Source of the DNA: Hedera helix
Taxonomy: Eukaryota > Streptophyta > Magnoliopsida > Apiales > Araliaceae
Assembly (NCBI GenBank): GCA_947179155.2
Contig: OX359273.1
Coordinates: 46,242,523-46,306,522 of the forward strand
Reading direction: 5' to 3'
Length of the DNA stretch: 64,000 bases
Below are positions 11,848-24,400 of this stretch, in pieces. Position numbers and translations under genes: made by a program. Within the stretch, counting starts at the first letter, position 1. Every line of letters starts with the position of its first letter. Below the pieces are notes generated by a model. It ran no database searches. It worked only from the letters and a program-made list of their open reading frames with translations, and was not told the DNA's origin.

Positions 11848-14800
11848 CTATCCAGACCTGATGGACTCGAGAATCTGAACAGCCTCAGCCATGCTTGGTC
11901 TCCTAGAAGGCATTTCAGAAGTGCAGATTAGTCCAAGCTTCATAACCTGAATCAACTCATTTTCTGCAAAACCACGCAAACTTCTATCAAAGCAATCTGA
12001 AGCCAAGCCGCTCTCTATTAACCCTCTAACGTATTCACACAAAACTACCACCTCGTTTACCACTGGACTTTCCACCGGCTTCCTCCCTGTAACCAGCTCC
12101 AATAACACTACTCCAAAGCTATACACATCACATTTGTCACTCAGTCTCAAACTCTGAGCCAACTCTGGTGCAACATACCCAACTGCATTGTGAAATTTGG
12201 TGAAACCATAATTATCAAGCAGAGGAAGTAACTTTCCTAGCCCGTAATCAGACAATTTCGCCTCATAGTTTTCATCTAACAGTATATTAGTAGACTTGAT
12301 GTTAAGATGAAGAACTGGAGGTTTACAATCGTGGTGAAGGTATGCGAGAGCTCTTGCTGTCCCTAGAGCAATCTGATACCTCCTAGGCCAATTCAGTTCA
12401 CTATTACCAACACCAGTACTAGTGCCAGGATAATCAAGTCCGTGAAGATTATCATACAAATTTCCATTTGGAATAAACTCAGACAGAACTAAATGCATAC
12501 TAGAGGACCAATAATAACCTTGAAAAGCAACAAGATTAGGGTGTCGAAGATTTCCTAACCGTCCAATTTCTTGTTCGAATTCGTCTTGGTTTCGAATTCT
12601 TCCCAAAGTCTCAAGCTTCTTCACTGCAATTGATATCCCACCTTCAAAACTTGTTCTGTAGACTGTTCCAATTGAACCCCCACCAATCAGGCACTCCTTG
12701 TCCAGCAAAGCTTTAGTGCCGGCTTCCCAATCCTCATACCTTGAGGGCAAACTTTTGCTGAAGAGAACCAACTTTCCAATTATGACATTTGAGTCCGATG
12801 AACCCAGTGGAGTGCTCTCTACAACCGCTGTCGCTTCATGACTTCTCCTACGAGCCTTCATGTTTATTATGGTTATGAGACCAACACCAGTGAGGATCAC
12901 TGCAGCTGCAACAATAGCAACAATGGCGGACAATCTCAACACATTTGATTTTCCTGTCGCTGGAGTTGTGCCATTGGCAGAGCAAGATGTCAGAGGAGCA
13001 CCGCAGAGCCCTGGATTGTGAGAAAATGCTGATGCGTCAAATTGCTGGATAGTAGGAATGAGAGGAATAACACCAGAGAGGTTGTTGTAAGAGAGGTTAA
13101 AATGAGTTAAGTTTAACAAATTTGACAACGATGCAGGGATTGAGCCAGATAGTGAATTTTCAGATAGATCCAAAAGCTGGATTTTTGACAAATTTCCAAT
13201 AGTTGATGGTATGCTTCCATTTAGTTTATTTCTGTGCAGATCAAGGATTACAAGGTTCGACGTGTTGTAAAGGTTACTTGGAATTTCTCCCTGCAAAGTG
13301 TTGCCAGAAACATCCCTGCAGGAACATTTAAAATTTGGATAATTTGATGTGGAATTCAAAAAGCAAATTATTTACTCCTATTTAAACTAGAGATGCATTT
13401 CTAAAACAAAGATTTTTAAGGATACTCTTATTTTCCCAAATATAACATTGCTAAAATGTAGTAATAATGGCATGATTGCATTCAATCCACCTAAAATATA
13501 AGTAATTGCATACTAGAAACTTCATGTCACTTTATAATCTATATTTAAAAATATATCTCTACCTTTGGAACAATCAAAAAAAGGAAAATATATCTCTAAT
13601 TTTGTGATCGAGAGAGTATGTAAATTGTAAAACAATAAGAGAATGATGGATGGCAGAAAATGGGAATTAGACTTACAGCTCCAGAAGAAACATGCAATTG
13701 CTTATTTCATCTGGGATTTCACCACCAAGGTTGAGATTGTGCAAATCCAAAACTTGAAGAAATTCTATACTTCCAAACTCTGCCGGAATAGTCCCACTAA
13801 TCGAGTTATTCCCCAATCGAATAACCTGAAGCCTCTGCAAGTCTGAAATATCAATTGGAATACTTCCATTTAACAAATTAAATCCCAAATCCAAAACCTT
13901 TAGGCTACTGCATTTTGTGATGCTCACTGGGATTTCCCCAAAAAATCCATTCCCTGAAGCACCCAAAATCTCTAGTCTCTGACTGCAAGATTCTATATCT
14001 GGTATTTGCCCCGAAAACTTATTAAACGAAACATTGAAAGAAGTAAGATTACTGAATTGAAGAACACCAAAAGGGGCTGACCCAGTAAGCATATTGCTAG
14101 CAAGATCCAAAAGCTCCAAGCTTTTACACTGCAAAACCTGCTCTTGAACACTTCCTGCTAACCCATTGTTACTCACAGACAAGAAGATTAACCCCGGAAT
14201 ATTACAAATTTGTGAAGGCAAGCCACCACTCAGACTGTTGAATGACAAATCCACACCAAGAAGATTCAAGCAATTACCAATGGATAAAGGAATTGAACCC
14301 GAAAGTTTGTTTCTTGAAAGAGAAATGAACTTTGTTCTGAAACAATTCATGAACAAAGCTGGAGGAATCTCTCCACTATATCCATTCCTTGACAAATCAA
14401 GAAATCGAATATTCGATAAACTCCCAATAAACTCTGGGATTGACCCAGATAATGCATTTGAGCTCAAATTGATCTTCCACAATGTACCAATTTCACCGTA
14501 CTCAGGTGGAATGTTGCCAGTGAATCTATTTCCAAAAAAGTTAAGAATCCGCAAGGATTTCAATCCTGATAAGGCCGGTGACAAAATTCCACCCAAACTT
14601 TTATTCCAGAGGACAATCTTATATAGATTCCCATCAGAATTACAAAGCACACCACTGAAATCTTGGCAAGGGCTTTTACTTGAATCCCATGAACTCAAGC
14701 TATTATAAGGATCACTTGAAATGTTACCCTTGAATTGCAGCAAGATCTCCTTTTCAGTGACCGGATACACTGCCGCAAACTGAAATGCCAGCAAAATAAG

Positions 14801-14848
14801 AATGTAAAGAAAATATTTTCCGAATATTTTCATGTTCTTGCCCGGCAT
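11848..14848 (-). CDS. LRR receptor-like protein kinase (At1g12460/At1g62950 type), probable pseudokinase
   Basis: Two exons, 14848-13677 and 13315-11848, split a Leu codon (CT|G) and give 879 aa, close to the roughly 880 aa of the Arabidopsis relatives. Order: signal peptide (hydrophobic segment at about 11-28), LRR N-terminal cap with CQDFSGVLC, a long run of LRRs of LxxLxLxxNxLxGxIP type, a membrane segment at about 519-542, then a cytoplasmic kinase domain. Kinase landmarks are the glycine loop GGGSIGTVY (about 601-609), AVKK with Lys623, HLNIKSTN (727-734) where HRDxKxxN is usual, DYG (747-749) for DFG, and APE near 773. The catalytic Asp is therefore Asn729, which suggests weak or no phosphotransfer and a scaffold or co-receptor role; I recall the same change in the Arabidopsis orthologues. 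The one intron falls inside the LRR region. Confidence 0.93.
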
Positions 14849-15428
14849 TATACATTCCGGGTCGGATTGTGTAAAGCTTCAATCTTTCCTTCTGGACAAT
14901 AAATTCTATGCAAATGGGGTTCATTTAAGAGAGAACAATGTACCCATTGCTACAGGAAATTAACATTTGCAAAGCTGAGTCTTGCTAAATTGCTGGTACA
15001 TTTATGGAAAAAGCAAAATCTTGGGGGAAATTGGAATGGGTTTGACTTGAATGAAGTAGATTTTGTTTGAGTGGATGTAGTTAGTTCTGGGTATTTTATG
15101 GTCTGTGAATCAAGAACCCTAAAATCAATGTTTAATAGTTCAAGAAGGGTGAAGTGCCCAAGAGGGTGGGGTGGCAGAGAGAGAGAGGGGAAGGAGGGGA
15201 TATGGGACATGCGAGGTAGTGAAGGAGAAAAATGAAATGAAATAAAATTGGCGTGGGGCTTGGCTGGGAAGGGAAGCAGGTTGAGGCAATTTTAATAACC
15301 GCTCATATAAAAGACCTCTCCATGTCTGGACGGTTGTCACCACGTGCTCTTAGTCATAGTGCATCTTCCCTTCTCTCTCTCGCTCCCCATTCTCACAATC
15401 TCACCCCTGCCTTTCTCTCCCTATATTT

Positions 15429-15430
<2 letters not shown>

Positions 15431-15474
<44 letters not shown>
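15431..15474. repeat. (AT)n microsatellite
   Basis: Uninterrupted AT dinucleotides for about 43 bp in the LRR-RLK upstream region. Length is probably variable between individuals. Confidence 0.9.
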
Positions 15475-15479
<5 letters not shown>

Positions 15480-15823
15480 TTTACAAATAAAATTTTATAA
15501 TTTTATAAAAAAATTCTCACATGGGTGTGTGAATTGTGATCCATGTATTATAATGGATAATAAATAACATGGTTGGTTTAGTCATATAAGTATATATATA
15601 AAAAAGTAATCCATAACAAATATTTATTGTAATATTATTGGGACAAATATATATGTAATTGTCTAAGAGAACAAAAGTCCATATTTTAAATTTTAATCCT
15701 TCCCTTGCTATTAATAGCAAGTACTATTTTTTAAATCTGAACCTTATATTTCTCTCATGAGTAATCAAGATATTTGTCTATATAATGTCATAATAAAAGT
15801 TTGTTATGAATCATTCTCGACTC

Positions 15824-15826
<3 letters not shown>

Positions 15827-15880
<54 letters not shown>
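15827..15880. repeat. (AT)n microsatellite
   Basis: Uninterrupted AT dinucleotides for about 54 bp, 350 bp from the previous tract. Confidence 0.9.
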
Positions 15881-15882
<2 letters not shown>

Positions 15883-16314
15883 CTCCATAATTTTGGTCTT
15901 TGTTGATGATGAGTAGGATGATGGATGAAGTAATTAACAAACAAAAAAAGAAACCATTCTGCCTTTCTCTCTCAAAAGCCATCACTCCGACCTATATAAA
16001 ATGTAGGGTCTCTGTCTTACACAACTCACAACATTTATTCCGTCCACCAACCAAGCCAGCCAGCACCACCACCAACACCATAGACTCCCGGCATTAATAA
16101 TATTAATAGGAACCAAATAATAAAGAAAGATTCGAAAAATTAAAAATGGTTGGTGGAATTCAATGAGGTTGCAGCATTTAAATTTTTTCGGTCTAAAATG
16201 ATAAAAACTTTGAGGAGACATCGGTTGTTGTTTTATTTTATTTTTATCTAACGTTACCTTCAATTTGAAAATAACTAAAAAGGTTTAGTCCCATTGTTTA
16301 ATTAGAGTAATTAT

Positions 16315-16467
16315 TTATTGGTCTTGAAACACATGTCACGTGGTATTTCATACTATTCATGTACTGTCATTTTAACATTTAAAATAAAATAATTCATTTT
16401 AAGTATTGAAATGACAGTACACGAATAATGTGGAGTATCACGTGACAGATTTTTCAAGAATATTTAA
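16315..16467. mobile_element. Fold-back element with CACGTG in both arms
   Basis: The left arm (16315-16375) and right arm (16406-16467) are imperfect inverted copies of about 60 bp around a roughly 30-bp AT-rich loop. Matching blocks include TGTCACGTGGTATTTCATAC versus GTGGAGTATCACGTGACAG, and GTACTGTCATTTTAA versus TTGAAATGACAGTAC. Size and shape fit a MITE. Each arm carries CACGTG, the G-box core, so the element could bring bZIP/bHLH sites to the intergenic region; that effect is inference. Confidence 0.6.
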
Positions 16468-19400
16468 TAATTTTTTATTTAATTGATAGAAGTACTAGAA
16501 TATATATATATATATATATAGTACTCAATTATTAGGTGTGAATTAACATGCAATTTGTTAGGTGCCAATTGCCAGCTCTTTTCGGCTTTAGACTTCATTT
16601 TCCCGTTGTAGTCCTTTCTGTTTGTCAAATTGTCTGTCTTCCTTACTTTTGACTGCCAAGGACAACAAACAAATGCTACCCATACAAATAGGAGTTACTC
16701 TTAATTAGCAAAATGGAAAAGAAAAAATAGTCACGCTATATTTTCCTATGTTGGTTACGTATGTTTTTAAGGATAATCATTTTTAAAACAAATTTAATCT
16801 TCGAAACAAGCCGTCATTCACAAACAAAGCAAGCTAAAAAGATATTTGGGGATGTGTCTGTTAGTTTTAATTTGGAGCGGAGCGAATGAAAGGGAAGAAT
16901 GAGACGAAAAGTTTTTCCTTCTGTTTTTTTGATAAAAAAAACTTTTCTTTTTCTATTTTTTTTTTCCAAATTAAAACTCACAAATAAGTTATTTTGTAAT
17001 TTGTCGAGTCAAACACAAGATATCAAATATCAAAATTTTTAATTTAAACGCTTTAATTATTGGGCATGCATGTTATATTTACTAGGAATAACTCTTCCAA
17101 ATCATCAATCGTATATCCACTACAGAGCATCTGATGACTGCAAATGTGAACATAAAATACAAATTAGCACAAAATTGATTATGTTCCCTACTATGGTCGT
17201 AGTACATAATAATTTACTTAAGAAAAATAAGATTTTGTACTTGAAGAGGGCCGTCAAAAGAGAAAAAGTAAATTCACCGACATGTATGTTCATCTAGACT
17301 TTGACCATTTTTTCATCCATCATATCATACTAACACAGCAATATTCAATTTGCAGTTTTATCTGATCTTAGTTCTAAGATGGGTATAGCTAGGAAAAGGT
17401 CAAACGAAAATGCTACTACTTCTCCTACTAGATAGTTGGCAATTGGCCCCTCAAGCGTTGCAGCCTTCAGAATTTCCTTGTTCCCAGTAGCAAGTACTGT
17501 CAACCTCTGTTACAAGACTTTTTAACCAACACGCTACAACTACACATCTAATACTGCTGCTGCGTAGCACTTTCTTTGCTTTTTGGCTACGTACACATGC
17601 GGCACTTTCATTTAGAATAATCGAAAAATTAGTCGGTGCTCTTAGAACATTATTATGTTATATTTTAATTTAATTATATATTTGCATTTTAGTATGTATA
17701 TTAGGTTCAAATATAAGAGATCTACTGTTTATATTAAAATAGTAGCATGTAATTAATTTGGGGTACCACGCGACTGTTGGATTTTTGCTATAAATTTTTT
17801 ATTTATCTACATATTTAATGTTTATGTATATTGTACATTTATTTATTGATAAAAATACACTATTTGTCATTCATTAAATGATTATTTATTTTGATTATAT
17901 AAAGCTCCAAATTTATATATATTATGATTTATGTGTATAAATAAGTATTAAATATATGTAATATATATAAATAAAGATATAATAGTTAACCTATGATAAT
18001 TTGAAGATATTAATATGTAGGTTATAGTATTTTAATAAATATGATTTATCTTGAATTTGAAAGTTGGACTTTTAATTAAAGTACTAGTGCATTAACAGTG
18101 TGAATTAAACGGATCATGTGAAAATATTCTATTTATAAAATATTTTCACATAAATATTAATTTGTGAATTTTTCTTAATTTTTAAATAATAATAGACTTA
18201 ATATTGTCATATATATTAATTTAATATTTCAACGAGTGAAATTGTATTGTGTTAATTAATACCTCATAATATTAATTAATATATTTGATTAATATTAAAA
18301 ACATTGTTATTGTCAAAACATATATAAGATTTTTCATAAGATAATTTATTACTGATCATAGAATCTTGACAAAGTCTTTTAATATTTATTATTAAAATAA
18401 TTGATTTAATTGTTCAATCAATTTATGATAAAAATGAAGATAAATTATGGACTTATGAAATTAGTTTAAATATATTAAGATTATATTTAATTATGAAATA
18501 TTTATGTACATATATAAAGAAAATATTTACAGTTTATTAGTAAATGATTTATTTTAATTAATTTATGGACTAAAGTGCAATTATAATTATTTAGTGGAAT
18601 TAATTATAATTAATATTTATTTTTTATATTATTATTAGATAATAATATTTAAATAAGTATTTGAATCAGAATATGAACCAAATAGCGTATTCTCTCCCTA
18701 CGAAAAATAGGTAAAAGTATTTTTTCAGAAGAGTGCATTAGAGACCACACTCCAGATTTAATATAAAGTCATAGAAAAAAAAATCTTAAAGATATTAAAA
18801 ATTATTTAAATATTTAAACGTGCTAATTCAATTAAGTATTAAGTAATAATTCATACCCTAAATACATAATATATATAATTATTATTTTATATAAAATTAT
18901 AAAAATAATCATATTTTATTAAAATTTTAAAATTATTTAAAATTTTATTTTAATAATAATAATATTCTAAAAATATCGAATAACTTCTAATAATAATTAG
19001 GTTGGGACCGTTGGGTGACCCAGTTTTCTCATTTTATTTATTTATTTATTTTAAATGTGGGCCCCGTAATTCAGGTCACTCACTCATCCTCAGTACTCCC
19101 AAATCCCGATCCAAAGCTCAATCCCCCCTTTGACATTTACTGTGTCCACTGACTTATCTGGTGACACTTCAGCTCTCAGTTGTCATAAACTGGTGGGGTT
19201 TTTTTTATGAAAAATGATGCACGAGGTTACATTGCCCGATATATAAATTTATTATTTATGTAGTAAAACACATTAAACTAAAATAAAATTATTTTTAATT
19301 TTTATTTATTTCATATATATACATACGTTGTATTTAAAAATTACCTATCAGCCTTTGCAATACATAAGCAGGAATTTTGTTCCGTAATGTTATTATTAAC

Positions 19401-20108
19401 TTATAATAGTAATACTTACCTAGTGCTGTAACGTAGCATAATGCCATAAATGTAGGCTGCGGGATGGTTCCATTAATTTTTTATTTTATTTCTTTTTTCA
19501 TCCTATTCTTGCAATTTAAATACATAATTAGAGAAATTAAAGTAAATTGACGTGTGATTAATATACATTAGTGCTAGGAGCCACAAGAAAAATAAGAACA
19601 ACAATTTTTAATTAACATTACGATTTAGTTAGAATTCAAATTTTAACTCGAGTTATTAAATTAAATGTTCTAACTTTACTGTTGTATTGTCTCAACATAA
19701 TTGTTCAATTTTCTATTCTCAAATTACTTTTATAATATATATATTTTTTCTATTTTACCCTTGATTTGCTTTTCTAAACCTTTTATTTTAATAATAGACA
19801 TACTTAATAACTCGTGCAAATCACTTATAAGTTTATAAATTATTTATCAGGTGAATTATATTTTTTTTTATTTTATAATTAAAGATACAATTTGACTTTT
19901 AAAATCAAACGACGATATATTAAATTTTAAATTATTGTAAATTTATTTAATTTTAATTAATACAATTGCTATAATTGTATAATATATAGCGAAAATTATT
20001 AATTATAAAATTTATTTTATTCTAAAATTTTAAGTTATATTCATTTTGAAATTTAATATATTATTGTTTAACTTTAAAAATTAAATTATATATTTAATTT
20101 TAGGACAG

Positions 20109-20110
<2 letters not shown>

Positions 20111-20167
<57 letters not shown>

Positions 20168-20181
20168 GTGTGTGTGTGTGT
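20111..20181. repeat. (AT)n(GT)n compound microsatellite
   Basis: About 55 bp of AT dinucleotides followed by ACGTGTGTGTGTGTGTG. Slippage-prone, no coding content. Confidence 0.9.
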
Positions 20182-21224
20182 GACAATTTTAGCCATATTG
20201 ATTACTCCATCACTCTCATACAGAGAAGGAGAGAGAAGACCGGAAGTGGGGCATGTTTGTAATGATAACTCCAAACACTAATGATTACTTCATCACTCTA
20301 ATAACGAAAACGACTTAAAATTAAAATTTAAGTTAATTTATAAATTATTTTAAAATATAACATAAATAAAAGCTTTTAGCACTTAATTAATTTATAAATA
20401 AAAAATTAAGTTAAAATAAATTTAAAATGTGTTCAGTTGATAATAACTTATAAATTAATATAAAATTATTAAAAAATACATTAATAACAAAATACATTGA
20501 TTTAATATCATATCATAAGAATCATAATTTTTTTATTAAATAAAACACTAAACAAATAAATGTATTATATTATATTATATTATAAATATAATATAATATA
20601 AAATAAATATAATACATAATAATAATATATTATATTATGTGTTATATATTGTATATTTAATATTATATTATAATATATATATTATATTATATGTTATAAT
20701 ATTATATATTTAATGTTATATATTATAATATATACATATTATATAATATATTATATTATATTGTATCAATTATATATATTTATTTATATGGATGACAATA
20801 TTTTTGTCAACATTTTTTATTACACATGTTTGTTTACGTTAGAAAAAGAAATAAATATTAAGTTAGAAGGATAAAAATATAATTTAACAGAATAAAAAAA
20901 ATAGTAAAATAAATATTATATTTGATCAAATTAACTTATTAAAAATAAATTATAAATTATTTTTAAATAAATTATAAATTATTACTTATTAATTTTAACT
21001 TAGAAGTTAAAAATAAATCACAAATTAAGTTACAAACAAAGTTTCAATAATACAAAATAAGCTGCTGCCCAGAAAACCTCCGAGGTACCAATCGAAGTCA
21101 AAACTATGCTATCTCGCTGATTCTTTTTCTCCGTACCAATAAATACTTCCACTATTGAAAAGTCGAGGTCCAGACCCGGGAAAATTAATCCGACTCCACC
21201 GTTGTCCGTCTGGGTTGACTGAGA

Positions 21225-21423
21225 ATGATGTCATTAATGTTCAGTAGTCGGCCGGTAATCCAGAAGCATCCGCCGCCTTATTTCCATGCCAAACATTTTT
21301 CATCTTCTTACAGAGATAGACAAAAACACTCTTATTTCCCTTTGGGTCTCTTCCTCTCCCTCTCTCTCTCTAAAGTGCAGAAAAATGGTTTCTTTCTATT
21401 TGAACTTTGATGATAACTAGATT

Positions 21424-21490
<67 letters not shown>

Positions 21491-24400
21491 CAGAATTGCG
21501 TTTCATAGGGTTTTGGGATTATCCCCAATTCAATTCCTCATGTGGGTTTTTTGCTACTTTCGCCATGAAGTTTTTTTTTTTTTTTTAACGTAGTTAAACG
21601 GCGTTATTTATTTATTTGATCAATTGTAGGTGGTGGTTCAAAATTAGTAATCAGCAGATGTGTACCAAAGAAGTTCTCAGATGGGTTTGACCCTGAACAG
21701 GCCCAAGATTATGCATCTGAATCTACTCAGGTATCTTAAAAATAAAAATATGAAAAATCAACTTAAGTAGTACATTTTAAAGCACAGACATTTATAGAAC
21801 TGCAACTTTAACAGCATTGCCTGATTACATTGATTATTGTTTTGTTGATATTTTTCGTAGTTATATTAGCGTTTTAGTAATGTTATTACTTGATAGAGGT
21901 AGACCTCATTCAGTACTTAGGAAGGTATCTAGAGTTTGATATGCTTTGCCAAATGAAAAATTCTCTTTCCAAAATAGTAATTGTAACATAATAAAGCATA
22001 CTCGCAACGGATATGAATACTCGCAGCAGATATGAACCGAAAAAATATATAAATACCGATTACCTCTTGAATCGTGTAGCCACAAACATGATCGGTTAAA
22101 ATTATGTCCTCTATGAATCCGGCAATCCACAGTACCGGATACATTATCACGAGTACCGGATACAATTTACACGGTTCAAAAAGTTACAATCTTTCAAGCG
22201 TCACAAAAATGACCTCTAATGGCTTATGGAAAGCTCTCTATATTCTCTCTAATTTTTTGGAAAATGATGATCAGCTTCTTATTGTTCACATATCCAAAAG
22301 GAAAGTCTCACATATTTAAAACCAAGAAGTAATATTAGTAATTATGTGATTTTCTTTGTAACACCAAAATAAAATCACCACAATCACATAATATGTAACT
22401 CCCACTTAATTAGGGTGAATTGAAAGCTTTGTTTATTGACACATGTTCATTGTATTTAGACAATGAACATGGGTTATACCCACTGAGTTGGCCGCTCTAG
22501 GAGCGTTCCGATTGTTCGGGTGCATTAACCAACCTCTCCTACTCGCCTATGGAGAGGATGACATTGTTATCACATAAGCCAATCATTCAAACGAGTAGGT
22601 TGAAAAAATGTTGCGCTACCGAATTGTGCGACCGTTGAGTTTACCTATAACTTGGGAGTTCTAAATCAAACCCGTTGGGCCAAAATAGAGACATCGACCC
22701 TTTTTAAAAAATATGCAATGCAGGAACTCTCAAGCCAAACTTGTTAAGGTTTGCATTTAGCTACAACCTACCAAACTCAGAGTACCCCAAACTAACTTCA
22801 TTTTTTACTTGATTAAGTATCTATGGTCCTTCAGAGAGTCGTACTTGACCATTTTAGGCTTTTTATCTATTTCGTACTTCACTTATTACTATATCATTTT
22901 CAAAACGTTATTCTCATTAAGTTGTCTTCCCTTAGCCTTGATGTTACTCATATCTGGATCAAATGCTTTCCCAGAATCGCTCCATATAGTGTCATAGTCT
23001 GGACTTTAGGGAACGAAACCGAAGTAGTAACATTAATCAATCTCTTTGTAATATAGTAAAAGATCACAAATAGTACTTAATGAGAGGATCAAGGATAACC
23101 TTATCCTTTAAAAGGACAACATACAGTGAGAAAGTAGGAATTCATTTTCTCACCTCCTTTATTAGTCACTAAGCCCATGTAATTCTTTCATAACGTACTA
23201 GCCACTCCCAGAGTATTTAACTTGAAACTTTCAATTGCTCGCTCTTCGAAGTGCCAATTTTGAAATTTTATTTCCAATTAATATGTTACGACAGACAATC
23301 TCACAATCGTGAGCATATCTTATAGTCATGCTGTGTGGATCTTAGCTCAGTCATTTCATGGGTGTCTAACTCAAATTCTTAAATTGCTCACTTTTTTAAA
23401 CGCTAACTCTGAGATTTCACATCCGGCTATTTATCAGGTTAATATGGATAGTGAGATTTACCATATTCGGTAAAACATATTTAACCTCAACCTTATTCTA
23501 ACCAAGGTGACTTATTAAATATAACATTTTTGCTCGCTACTAGGGACTGTTGATCGCTATTCGAAGGATCAATAGCTCGTTATCCAAACGACAATAACTG
23601 AAATGTCTCATCTTTACTCACTTTTCAGCGTCTATTGATTGTTATTTTAAACATCAATCGTTCATTATCTTAAGCGTCAAAGGTGATTACTCGTGAGTGA
23701 GTCAATCAACATGCCAGATATATAATTCTTACATACATATATAATATGTAATTATTGTTAATAACTGTGTGAACTCAATTTATTATATGCCAATAAAGAC
23801 AATGTGAGAAAAAGAAAAACTTTTGCATTGAATGATAAATAACTCCAATACAATAATCAATGATATGAAATCTCTAATCTAAGCCAAATAATAAGTGATA
23901 TAATGAAACGTCATAAGTACATTAAACCGTACGAAGTCTTAAAGAACAAACATGTCTCTGAAATGCATTTCCAGAAATCGGTTTCATTAGAAGATCATCA
24001 ATCATCTGATTGGTGGGTAAGTACTTTAATACCATTTCATTATTTACCATGTTCTCTCGAATAAACATGTCCTCAAATCAATATGTTTCGTCTTTCCATG
24101 ATACTTGGGATTCTTGATAAAATCAAGTGCCACCGTGCTATCACATAAAACTGTCACAGGATCCGAAACATGAGGTACAAGATTACGATCCTTAAAGAAC
24201 CTCCTTAGCTGGATGGTTGATGTACATGTTACAAATTCTGACTCCGTTGTGGATAAAGTCACACAAATTTGTTTCTTGCTTAGCAAAGTGATGACACTTA
24301 TATGTAGCAAGAATGCATATTTTGAAGTGGATTTCTAGTTTCCACGATCCCCTTTATGATTAGCATCGAAGTATCAAACTTTAGGTCCTCCATAGCATAA

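Larger units (their letters stand above)
14849..21224. other. AT-rich intergenic region between divergent LRR-RLK and BASS genes
   Basis: About 6.4 kb with no supportable gene. The first 500 bp hold the probable LRR-RLK leader and promoter, including a GA-rich run at 15177-15200 on the + strand. Four (AT)n tracts, a CACGTG-bearing inverted repeat at 16315-16467, and very AT-rich low-complexity sequence at 17640-19010 and 19700-21060 make up the rest. Confidence 0.65.

Noticed and set aside
14166..14708. 180-codon + strand ORF
   Set aside because: Lies antisense inside LRR-RLK exon 1; LRR repeats commonly leave long open antisense frames.
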